NCBI GenBank assembly: GCA_026873275.1 | Contig: JANTUC010000004.1 | Coordinates: 620,001 to 684,000 of the forward strand | Direction of reading: 5' to 3' | Length of the DNA stretch: 64,000 bases | Origin: Pseudopithomyces maydicus | Taxonomy: Eukaryota > Ascomycota > Dothideomycetes > Pleosporales > Didymosphaeriaceae | Part shown: piece by piece, positions 20,801-29,787 of the stretch | Numbering within the stretch: position 1 is the first letter of the stretch | How the letters are laid out: each line of letters begins with the position of its first letter | Position numbers and translations under genes: made by a program | The notes under the pieces: generated by a model | Database searches by the model: none | What the model was told of the DNA's origin: nothing | What the model saw: only the letters and a program-made list of their open reading frames with translations

Positions 20801-23388
20801 GCACAAAGCATGTCCAACACCATCTCTGCCAGCCCCCAATTGCCCCTGGTATGTCTTGTATGTCCATCTGGCGCCCGTCCGGTCTGATCTCAGATTATGT
20901 CACAGTCGCGCTTGAGCGCGAGCGCGTCTTTATAGTCTGAGCACACGCGACCTCGCGACGAAACTGTGGATCGAGCGGATTCTTACTATTTTCGATCCCG
21001 CCTCCGTGCATCCGCCGAGTCTTCGGACACTGGTCCCAATATGCGCCCCATCGACGGTCCTTGCCTCGCTGTCTTGTTCGTACAGAGTTTTCAACGTCGT
21101 GCGGGGCCTTTAATCATGCCTGCTGCTGGTGTGACGAGACGTCCATTGTCTCCCAGAGCAACGAGTAACGGGCAACCAGCAACGGGCAACGGGCAACGTA
21201 GCGACGACGGCAAAAGTGGACTTTTGCGTGCCACGGCCCATTCGACAGAGAGGGGTCCCCTACCTAGCGCTCCAGTCGCTTACTCTCTGGTGCTGCGTTA
21301 CCTGGCCACGGCATGGCTGTCTAATCCTCTCACAGCCGCAAGCAAACTTTTTGACTGCATGATCACCACCGCTACGTCCGTTGCCGCTGCCCATGCACCA
21401 CGCCAGCTGCTGATGTCAAATCTATCGATCCTTCCCAACACTGCGCCCTGCAGTCAGGCCATCGCCTCCTTGCCACAGACATGGCCTCAACGTAGAAAGA
21501 GGCACGAGAATCACTTGTTTCGCACCATGTCGTGTTGGCTCCTGAATGTCCAAGCTCCCCCAGTCCCGTTCGTCGGTCCCACGGCGGTGCATTTGTCGGA
21601 CGGAGCCTTATAAATGATGGCACTTAGGCATGTCTCCGCACCTAGACACGACTGTCTTAAAGCCTAACTCACGCGCATTTTTCGCGCGTGTCCGTCTCAC
21701 CGTTGGGATGCGCGTCGTGCAGACATGCACTTACTGCTGGTGCCGCAGGTGCGAGTCAATAAGGCAAAGGCACCCCACAGCGGCGGCATCAGCAGCCGGT
21801 GCGTCGTGGAAGGCTAGCCGACCGCCGTGGGCGTTTTCCCATCGTGGTTCTGTGACATCAGCTCGGAGCCCGAAAGTTTAACTTGGACATGCTAGACAAG
21901 CCTCCAATTCCATCATTTGACGATCGTGAATTGTGGCATTTTGGATGCCGTGGCAACCACCGTCTAAGACTTCTTATCAATCATGAGACAGGCAATGGGA
22001 GAGCAGTTGGCCGAGATCATCGGCTTACAGAGGGTCCAGTGAGGGGCTATCGATTTGTATAGCCGGGTCCGTCTCTCAGATTCTTCATTGGCACAGCAAC
22101 CAGAACGCCAGCACCTCGACTTATCTCAGGGCTACCATAAGAGGGGCTATCTATCGCTACCCAGCCGCTGCGAGACCCTCGTTCATGTGAATGATGTGTG
22201 CACATCCGAAGATCCGCTGTAACAAGCACATCCATGATATATGCAGTGCCCAGGCACGGCCATCTCTCCCGGCCCCTTCATCCGCGTTTCCATCATCGTT
22301 ATCCCAGCTTATCATCACCTGCTTTCTATATATCTGTGTGCATCGTCTGACAAGCGGGCCCGCTATGCATCGTCACAATAACATCGTGTGAGATGTTTCC
22401 ACGGAGCGAGGCATGCTTTGCAAGGGTTTCGATGGTGGCGGCGTCGAACGGCCTCAGGGGCCTCACACGGTGTCCTACATGGTCCTAGAACTCATTTCAG
22501 GGTACGCGGAGATGAAGATTGATGCTACGAGTCAGTTCATGACAGGTGAGGTGATGAGAGTGGGTGTTGGAGGAGAGTCTGTGCGGTGGACCTCGGATGG
22601 TTGGGAAAAGTGGTTGACCTTACGTCTTCGTTCGGATTAACTGTTTTGCCGAGATCCGTCCTCTCCAAACAACCCAAACCATGAGAAACGTGCCCTAGTA
22701 TGCAATGTGGGAGAAAGCTGAGGGATTGCGTGAAGGACTGAGATCAATCTAAAACTACCACTGTTTGGATACATATTTACATCCCACTTTGTCTCGGATG
22801 ATGTTCGGCATCCACCAAGAGCCCGCCCCTATGCTCGTATACATGTATCCTAGTGTACCATACTTTTGCAAGATGTACATATAAAACGATGCGTACCTCT
22901 GTCTGTTCATGAATGGATGGCAATAACATGATGCTTCAAGAATAGTATGCGAAGATCAATATGATACATTTGATAAACTGACCCCCGTGGATCGAGGGTG
23001 AAATGTATACTCTCGGAGGGTGATGTACTACATTTCACGTTTTGATGCAAGTCCTATTTGCCCATCGCCCCCTACGATGCCTCGCTAGCTGTATCGGCCT
23101 TTGAGATTTGACAAGATAGCGCGTGATAGCCAATGCGCAATCGCCACCCAGCCGCATTGTAATCTAGAAATACCATCTAGATCTTGACTAGATATCTATG
23201 GTCTCCTACTTAATGATCAAGCCGGAATCCAAAAGGAATAGTGTAACGATCCTGAAAACCTGAAACATATTTGAGGTGAACATTTGAACAATATTGACTG
23301 GGATCCCATTCTGCCAAAAGCAGTATATCCTCCTCTAGTCTGTGGTATTTAGGCGCTGTCGTGGGCTTCGTGCTCCCTTCGAATAACT
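17822..23388. other. 5.6-kb gene-free region upstream of the cyclin
   Basis: Many open frames occur on both strands because the first half (about 18.3-21.6 kb) is GC-rich. None shows family motifs, steady codon bias or a coherent intron chain, and frames on opposite strands overlap fully. The second half (about 21.9-23.2 kb) is AT-richer with dispersed stops. Small repeats are present, for example variants of CAACGGG at about 21165-21200 and GATGCTTA twice at about 20455-20468. A TATAAAAG at 20066-20073 followed by a pyrimidine-rich stretch looks like a plus-strand promoter, but no protein can be attached to it. A long cyclin leader, non-coding RNA, or unrecognised small genes are possible. 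Confidence 0.45.
20066..20073 (+). promoter_or_regulatory. TATA box with downstream CT-rich tract
   Basis: TATAAAAG is followed within about 40-90 bases by long C/T-rich runs (roughly 20110-20160). This is the classic arrangement of a strong fungal promoter around its transcription start. No recognisable coding sequence follows, so a non-coding or short-peptide transcript is the simplest reading if it is active. Confidence 0.4.
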
Positions 23389-25383
23389 TCAGTCGAATGA
23401 ACCGAACCATATCTCGTCTTCTGGGCCAGCACCCCTCTCGATGCCCTGCGCGGCACACAGATCTTTCACATCCTGCGGTAGCGTCCACTTTGCAATTTCG
23501 TCCGCTTTCGTCACAAACTGCATTAGCAGCCCGGCCTCGTTGTGCCAGCCCAGATGACAGTGGAATGGCCAGACTCCCGGGTTGTCAGCGACAAACCGAA
23601 TCAACGTCCAGCCAAATGCCTCAACGCTCGCCGTATCACGTCTGAGCGGATTCGTGAAATCGAGTGTCTCGTACAGATTACTTGCAGGATACCCGTGACC
23701 AGAAGCCAGTACGAAGAATTTATACCCGTGTAGGTGGAAAGGATGATTTCCATCGTCAAAATTCTGGATAAGTATGTCAATGGTGCGTATCCCGGTTGTT
23801 TGATATACAAATGTGTGTTTCGCATCGAATCCTTCATTGACACCAAAGGGATAAGATAGGTAATACATATGAGGTTCCTGTTTTTGCTTGTACGCTTCGA
23901 CAAGTGTATTTAGTGTCGGATGCGACATGTTTGCACGATATGAGCTGTCGTTGAGAAATCCTCTGTTAAGGCGCCAATCCCGGATCTGAAAACTGGACCG
24001 CAGATACACTTGATCATCCGCTTTCTCGGGCGCAGCTATAGATTGCACTGGCTTCAGCATGCTGAGGTTGAGGTCGCGACACTCCAGCTCGATGACCTCG
24101 GGCCAATCTTTGGAGGTGGGCTCGACAGCTGCTCTAGAAGTTTCATACCGGATCACGGCGCGAGCCTCTTCCTTTAATTCGGGCTCTTCGTACGCAAAAC
24201 AGTGGCTTATCATCCGTACTCTCATCCAGTAAACGTCTTTGGTATTTTTTGGAGGTGGAACCACGATACTATAGCGCTGCGCAGGGTTGATATTGAGGCG
24301 ATGGATGGACTGTGTTGATGTTACGTCAGTACCGTCTACTTCGGTAACAAAGAACTCATGTTCATCAATTTGGATTTGGAATTCAGCAAAAGCTCCCACG
24401 TTGATGAAACGCAGGCGCGTGTTGTGCTCGGGCGATAAGTCAAAGAGGGCATTCTGCCTATCGGAAGAGGAGCAGCTGCGGTTGGGGAGTTCTGTACAGT
24501 TCCGGGTTCCACGACCATTGATCAGGGCTGACTGGGGCACTGGCTCTTCGTTTTCATTTCCGGGTTGAAGGTATTGCATTAGGAGCTTTGACGAAAGGTC
24601 GTAGTAATGATCGGAAACCATGACCACCCTGTCCTGGCCGTAGGGCACTTTTTGCAACATTTTCTCAGCACCTGCCTTGGCATGGACGACAATGGGACCA
24701 ACCAACCCATCTGATGCTTGCATGGCCATATGGCTGTGGTACCAATACGTTCCTGTCTGCCCTGTCACGTTGAAACGGTATGTGAACGACTGGCCAGGAG
24801 CGATGGGGCATTGGGAGATGCCCACGGTACCATCCATCCAATTGGTGCCGTTTTGATACATGCCGTGCCAATGGATCGAGGTGGCATTTGAGGCTTGATT
24901 CCGGACACGAACTACTATTTCGTCGCCCTCGTTGCATTCGACCAGCGGCCCCGGGAACATGCCGTTGATGAGCGACATTGGTCTGTAGACACCGTCTGGA
25001 TTGAGACGATGCTCGGAAATGATCCAGTCGTACTCTCTGACGACAGGCTCCGAATCGAAGTCCCAGTTGGGGTCGAGTATGTAATGCTCTTCTGGGCGTA
25101 GCTGAGCGACCGAGTCCCTCTTGCGAGGTGAAAAGAACGTGTGGATGATAAATCCAACCGTCCAAGCAAGCAGAAGGGTGACAAGCAGTATCCTCAGCCA
25201 GTTATTCCGCATGCGTTTGATGGCTGGCTGTGGGTCGTGCCCTTCGTAGTCTCTTTTCGGTCCCAGCTCTTCCAGGTCCGGCACCTCGTCTTCTTGCTCC
25301 CCAAGCAGCCCGGCGCGCTCGTCGTCCTGTTGCGCGCCGTCCCTCTCAACCACCTGCAACTGGAAAGTCTCGTGACGGGCCAT
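23389..25383 (-). CDS. Membrane-anchored multicopper oxidase (laccase-like)
   Basis: This is a four-copper oxidase that would couple oxidation of phenolics or metal ions to reduction of oxygen to water. The single uninterrupted frame of 664 residues starts at the ATG at 25383; the longer open frame upstream has no protein-like features. Copper ligands are complete: HWHG (about 171-174), WYHSHMA (about 214-220), HPFHLHG, and the C-terminal HCHLGWH with adjacent residues around the type 1 site. Unlike typical secreted laccases there is no N-terminal signal peptide. Instead an acidic hydrophilic tail of about 60 residues precedes one hydrophobic helix (residues about 62-84), so a type II membrane protein with extracytoplasmic catalytic domain is predicted. 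Several N-glycosylation sites follow. It is divergent from the acid phosphatase. The substrate is unclear: ferroxidase, pigment or phenol oxidase are all possible. Confidence 0.9.
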   Translation of the reverse strand: MARHETFQLQVVERDGAQQDDERAGLLGEQEDEVPDLEELGPKRDYEGHDPQPAIKRMRNNWLRILLVTLLLAWTVGFIIHTFFSPRKRDSVAQLRPEEHYILDPNWDFDSEPVVREYDWIISEHRLNPDGVYRPMSLINGMFPGPLVECNEGDEIVVRVRNQASNATSIHWHGMYQNGTNWMDGTVGISQCPIAPGQSFTYRFNVTGQTGTYWYHSHMAMQASDGLVGPIVVHAKAGAEKMLQKVPYGQDRVVMVSDHYYDLSSKLLMQYLQPGNENEEPVPQSALINGRGTRNCTELPNRSCSSSDRQNALFDLSPEHNTRLRFINVGAFAEFQIQIDEHEFFVTEVDGTDVTSTQSIHRLNINPAQRYSIVVPPPKNTKDVYWMRVRMISHCFAYEEPELKEEARAVIRYETSRAAVEPTSKDWPEVIELECRDLNLSMLKPVQSIAAPEKADDQVYLRSSFQIRDWRLNRGFLNDSSYRANMSHPTLNTLVEAYKQKQEPHMYYLSYPFGVNEGFDAKHTFVYQTTGIRTIDILIQNFDDGNHPFHLHGYKFFVLASGHGYPASNLYETLDFTNPLRRDTASVEAFGWTLIRFVADNPGVWPFHCHLGWHNEAGLLMQFVTKADEIAKWTLPQDVKDLCAAQGIERGAGPEDEIWFGSFD

Positions 25384-26048
25384 GGTCGGGTGAAGCTGTC
25401 CCGGTCTGCGGCAGCGTCTGGCCAATGAGACGGTGGGTAGTCCGCGGAGCTGACATAAGCTGGCAGCGTTCACCGACGCCTTCGCTTCGACGCTAGGTAG
25501 AAGCAGCGATGCAGGTCGGTCGCGCAGCCGCGTTGTCGTGTACTTGACTTGCGCGGCGGATGGCCATGGCCGATGACCAAGTCGCCACCCAACCAAGTGA
25601 GTATGGCGCAGGACAACCCAGGGTCGTTGCGCAGACCGGGAGGCGACCAGGTGCTCAACAAGTAGCATGGGCGGCGGACTCGCAACTAAGCTGCCAAGTC
25701 ATCCAATGGGGGAAGGTTCCTTCCACACGCCTCCCATATACGGGACCAAGCACCTTCCCACAAAAGCTTAACTGCAATGCACGCGCCAGGCTGAATGCAA
25801 CCCCCGCTGGACATGTGCTATATGCTGTCCGTCCGATTCGCAGCTCCAGATGAGGTGCGCACGAGCTGGCCAACCGCCGCGGAAATGATGCACGGCTTCT
25901 GCTGACCCTCGTCGGCGGCGACCGTCGAGCGGGAGTACCGGTACCTATAATAACTACCTATCCAGCATCGGCCTCGGACCCTGCATCTGCAGCGTTGGCA
26001 TCGACTGCACCTCAACTCCCCAGTCGCTACCTCGTAGCAGCAGCCATC
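25384..26048. promoter_or_regulatory. Divergent promoter region, oxidase / acid phosphatase
   Basis: The 665 bp between the two divergent starts should carry both promoters. I find no CACGTG site here, although the phosphatase is of a type that is often phosphate-regulated. A pyrimidine- and CTGCA-rich leader lies directly upstream of the phosphatase start. Confidence 0.4.
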
Positions 26049-27224
26049 ATGCTCTCTGCACTGCTCCTGTCGCTGTCGCTGCTCGCCGGCAGCGCAGTTG
26101 CCGCGCCCAGCAACGGATACAAGACCGACAAGTGGGTCAAGGGCAAGGCCTTTGACCGCATCGCCGTCATCTGGCTGGAGAACACTGACTACGACCTCGC
26201 CATCGGCGACCCCAGCCTCGCCTGGTTGGCCACCAAGGGAATCACCCTTTCGAATCACTTTGCCGTCACCCATCCCTCCATGCCCAACTATGCCGCCGCC
26301 ATCTCTGGAGACTACTACGGCATCAACCATGACGACATGACCGCCATCCCATCCAACGTCTCCACCATTGTAGATTTGTTGGAGGCCAAGGGCATCTCTT
26401 GGGGTGCCTACCAAGAGGACATGCCTTACACCGGCTTCCAGGGCTTCGACTACCGCAACCAGAAGACCGGTGCCAACGACTATGTTCGCAAGCACAACCC
26501 TCCAGTTCTCTACGACTCGGTCGCAGAAAAGACCAGCCGCCTGAACCAGATCAAGAACTTGACCCTCTTCCACCAAGAACTCAGCGAGGATGCTCTTCCG
26601 CAGTGGATGTTCATCACTCCAAACATGACCTCGGATGGCCACGACAGCACCGTCACCGTTGCTGGTACATGGTCCAAGACCTTCCTTGAACCCCTCCTGA
26701 ACGACAAGAAGTTCATGAAGAACACCTTGGTCGTGCTCACCTTCGATGAAAACCACACCTATACCCAGCAGAACCGAATCGTCGGCATCCTCCTTGGCGA
26801 CGCCGTGCCCAAGAAGCTTGTTGGTACGACCGACAGCAACTTTTACAACCATTATTCCGAGATCGCTACCGTGCAAGCTAACTGGGGCTTGGACACGCTC
26901 GGTCGGTGGGATGTCGGTGCCAATGTCTTCGACTTTGTTGCCAAGAAGACCGGCGACAGCGTGAGGCATTGGTCTGGAAAGACGCCTCTGTCACAGATGT
27001 ACTGGAATGTGTCTTATGCTGGCAAACTCAACAAGAAAAACGCTTCTGTGCCGTGGCCAGTCCCGGGTACCAAGCTCAAGCACAACGGACGTGTGGTTGC
27101 AGACATTGTCAAGGACACATGGGATTCTCTAGAGAAGGAGTCTGCCTACACCACTGCTCTTGAAGTTCCTGACGGTTTACACCCTGAGCCTGAATTCACT
27201 CGTACCAAGAAGACCAAGTGGTGA
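26049..27224 (+). CDS. Secreted acid phosphatase (phosphoesterase family, PF04185 type)
   Basis: This is an extracellular phosphomonoesterase for phosphate scavenging, of the fungal acid phosphatase/phospholipase C-related phosphoesterase family. It starts at the ATG at 26049, giving a clean signal peptide (MLSALLLSLSLLAGSAVAA) and 391 residues; the frame is open further upstream but without ATG. Motifs of the family are visible: the early metal/active-site region IAVIWLENTDYD, the THPSMPNY loop with the candidate catalytic Thr/Ser, ISGDYYGI, and the later VLTFDENHTY. Several N-glycosylation sites are present. The gene has no intron and G/C-ended codons, as expected for a well-expressed secreted enzyme. 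A NUC-1/PalcA-type phosphate regulator is coded at 57821-59991 in the same window, but no direct regulatory link is shown by the sequence. Confidence 0.9.
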   Translation: MLSALLLSLSLLAGSAVAAPSNGYKTDKWVKGKAFDRIAVIWLENTDYDLAIGDPSLAWLATKGITLSNHFAVTHPSMPNYAAAISGDYYGINHDDMTAIPSNVSTIVDLLEAKGISWGAYQEDMPYTGFQGFDYRNQKTGANDYVRKHNPPVLYDSVAEKTSRLNQIKNLTLFHQELSEDALPQWMFITPNMTSDGHDSTVTVAGTWSKTFLEPLLNDKKFMKNTLVVLTFDENHTYTQQNRIVGILLGDAVPKKLVGTTDSNFYNHYSEIATVQANWGLDTLGRWDVGANVFDFVAKKTGDSVRHWSGKTPLSQMYWNVSYAGKLNKKNASVPWPVPGTKLKHNGRVVADIVKDTWDSLEKESAYTTALEVPDGLHPEPEFTRTKKTKW

Positions 27225-28210
27225 AGGACCTAGGAGCCGATATTCAAGATATATATCATCATCTAGCATATATAAGCTCGAGACAATAATCAAAAAAGCT
27301 TTGCCTGAGATGAAGTCTGAACGCACAGATCTGCCACCATTTCTTTTGGCCCCCAATATCCACTCTTCACTGTGTAAATGCCACCACTGCTAGTGCTGTC
27401 AATCGCTCACGAGATGCACAACGAAATTTTCGTAGAAGGGGTCTGATATTTTCGGTGCTGGTTCAAGCTATTGTACATGCTGATGACCTCACCTGGGCAT
27501 TATGGAAGCCTTACTGTGTAGCATTGTCCTAAACGGGACAGCGACTGCGCCACTCGATACAACAAGATAACCGACAAGCGGCACGCCCCGCGCTGCTCAT
27601 CTTCACAACTGACTGACATCGGTGAAAGGCTGGGTATGCAAATACCCGCACGTGGCCCAGGAAAATTCTTTGGGAATAGCATGCTTTTCAATTTCCACGG
27701 GCACACTATGGTTTGGCTCAGCCATGCGGGCGTTTACTTACTTAAACCCTTATGCGAGTGTCTCGTCCAATCATAACTCATCTCATGTGTACTACCGCCC
27801 ATGCCTCCTGAAAGATGCTGCTCTGCAGTTCAGGCGCCCACTTTACAGCTGTGCCATCGAAGGATCGGCTTTTCTGGCATTTGCACGTTTCCATTGTAGG
27901 GCGCACAGCCGCAAACAGCGGGAGCTGTTGTATGCACATGCGACCAAGCCTAACTTCACTAGGTGCTGTTCACGCCTCAGCCTCGCAGTCCCGGTCATCA
28001 AGTCGTGCGATAACTTAGACGGGGCGTCAGGGCCGTACAGTGGACTCGCTTGTAATAGGGTCACGAATCCTGGTCTGCGGAATCAGGCCAAGGCGTGCTG
28101 CAGCAGCTATTTTGGGGGCTGAAGACCCCTTCTATTGTGCATTCAAAGATGTACCAGCTTCTCGCTCATTTTCACTCGCTTCCCACTTTCGTTACGACTC
28201 GCTATTCGCC
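27225..28210. other. Intergenic region without recognised gene
   Basis: About 1 kb lies between two plus-strand genes. Short open frames overlap on both strands without protein features. It presumably contains the phosphatase 3' end and the promoter of the next gene. Confidence 0.4.
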
Positions 28211-29326
28211 ATGTTGGGGATTCTTCCGTTCGCATTGTTACTAGAGCTCTTCACGCGTGCCTGCGCGTCACCTGTCGTCGATGCAATGCATCCTATGATT
28301 ACACAACGCGCTGAGCTCTTTGGACGCGATGTGGCGCCCGGCTTCATTGGATACTTTCAAACCACCGATGAGAGTGGTAGCCAAATTAGTGAGCAACACT
28401 ACCTGGTACCTCTAAGCCGTTCGCGCTAATCTGTTTGATAAGTCACATCTGCGGAATTGACAAGTTCTGTTGCGACATTCCGGGGCAGTACTTTGATAGA
28501 TTTTTGTCCTGACGACGAAGAGTATCTCTCCTCTACTTGTTCAGATGCTTACTGGACCTCCTGTTCTGGCACAATGCTATACTCTGCAGGTGGCTCTTCA
28601 CCTTGTTCGACGACGTGTGACTACGACATCATATACACAGGGAGCACATCCGACTCGAACTCACTTCGATGGTATCATTGTATGTCAGAGCCATGGAGGG
28701 TCTATTATCGTGAGGAGCCTGAAATAACATCGGGAAGCGATACATCGTCCCAGGATTCCTCGGCTTCGGAGACATCGTCTGAAGCGTCTTCCACCGATCC
28801 AAGCACTGGTTCGGCGAGCCCATCTTCGTCAAGGCCATCTTCGTCAAGCACCGGTACCATCGCATCAGAGACCTCTAGCTCCACACACTCGGCAACTTCT
28901 ACAGCCGAACCCGAGAAAGAAAAGGCGGGAGGAAATAAAGTCTGGATCGCCGGTGTAGTAGTTGGGACGGTTGGTCTCCTCGCTGTAGCAGGCATGGGCT
29001 TCTTTCTATGGCGGCAGCGACAAAAGAAACACGCATACGATCCCGCACCGCAAGGACCGTCTCAAGCTCTACAAGCCCCGCCAGAATACACAGCGCAACA
29101 AGCAGCATACTACAACCCGCAACAGGTACCGTATGGAAATGCGCTGGAATATTATGGGCATCCGCACAAACCTGTCGAGATGTATGCAGGGTATGGTGAG
29201 GGTTCGCCACCGGGCGTTGGCGTTGTGGAATTGCCAGCGGGAACAGCGGGGGCAACGAAAGCACAGCCGCACATGGCAGCGGAAGTACACGAGTTGCCGG
29301 AGTTGGCGCCGCCCTCGACGCGGTGA
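28211..29326 (+). CDS. Single-pass cell-surface protein with Cys-rich ectodomain (sensor-like)
   Basis: Two exons (28211-28388 and 28443-29326) are joined across a 54-nt intron (GTGAGC..AAG, GCTAATC branch-like site), giving about 353 residues. Order: signal peptide (MLGILPFALLLELFTRACA), an ectodomain with regularly spaced Cys (DFCPDD, STCSDAYWTSCSG, SPCSTTCDYD, HCMSEP), a Ser/Thr-rich stalk suited to O-mannosylation, one transmembrane helix (VWIAGVVVGTVGLLAVAGMGFFLW), a basic stop-transfer and a Pro/Tyr/Gln-rich cytoplasmic tail. This is the architecture of fungal wall-stress sensors (WSC/Mid2-like). The ectodomain is not a clear WSC domain, so sensor function is inference from layout only. 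Confidence 0.7.
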
Positions 29327-29787
29327 GGAATATGTGCAACGGCATCTGGATGAAAGTGCATAGGAGGAGCGAAGATTTGTTAAGGATTTTGCATTGGTCG
29401 ATTTTCATACAAGATACCCTGTACCATACCGTACCGCATCGTGACGCCACGACGAAAAAGGCGAAGTTTTCTGTGACCGGCCTCGAAAAATATGGAAGTC
29501 ATGTGATGTTCTGGTACTCAGTTCGGCGGCCATTAATGTTAGATTATTTTCAGAAGGACTATAGAGTCGATGGTCCTGTGCCATTGTCATTCGGTTAGAC
29601 CTGTGTACTGGAGACAACCGTCCACTCCAGGGCGCCAGGGCTCCAGGGCTCCAGGGGGCTCTGCGCGAGTCAGGTGATCAGGCGATTGCGCTGGTCTGTG
29701 CGTTTGTTTACGTACGGATGTTGTCGCCCGAGCTAACACCACATGCACGCCTTCACCGCACGTCCAACCCCGCACAACAACACCACC
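29327..29787. promoter_or_regulatory. Spacer and Spc7 promoter
   Basis: This 460-bp region between plus-strand genes contains short direct repeats of the unit GGGCTCCA/GGGCGCCA around 29629-29660. No gene is seen; it should contain the Spc7 promoter. Confidence 0.4.

Noticed and set aside
18084..21613. Many long overlapping open frames on both strands between 18 and 21.6 kb (up to 275 codons)
   Set aside because: GC-rich DNA has few stops. The frames overlap on both strands, have biased Arg/Pro/Ala composition, lack family motifs and often start with non-ATG codons. I treat them as chance.
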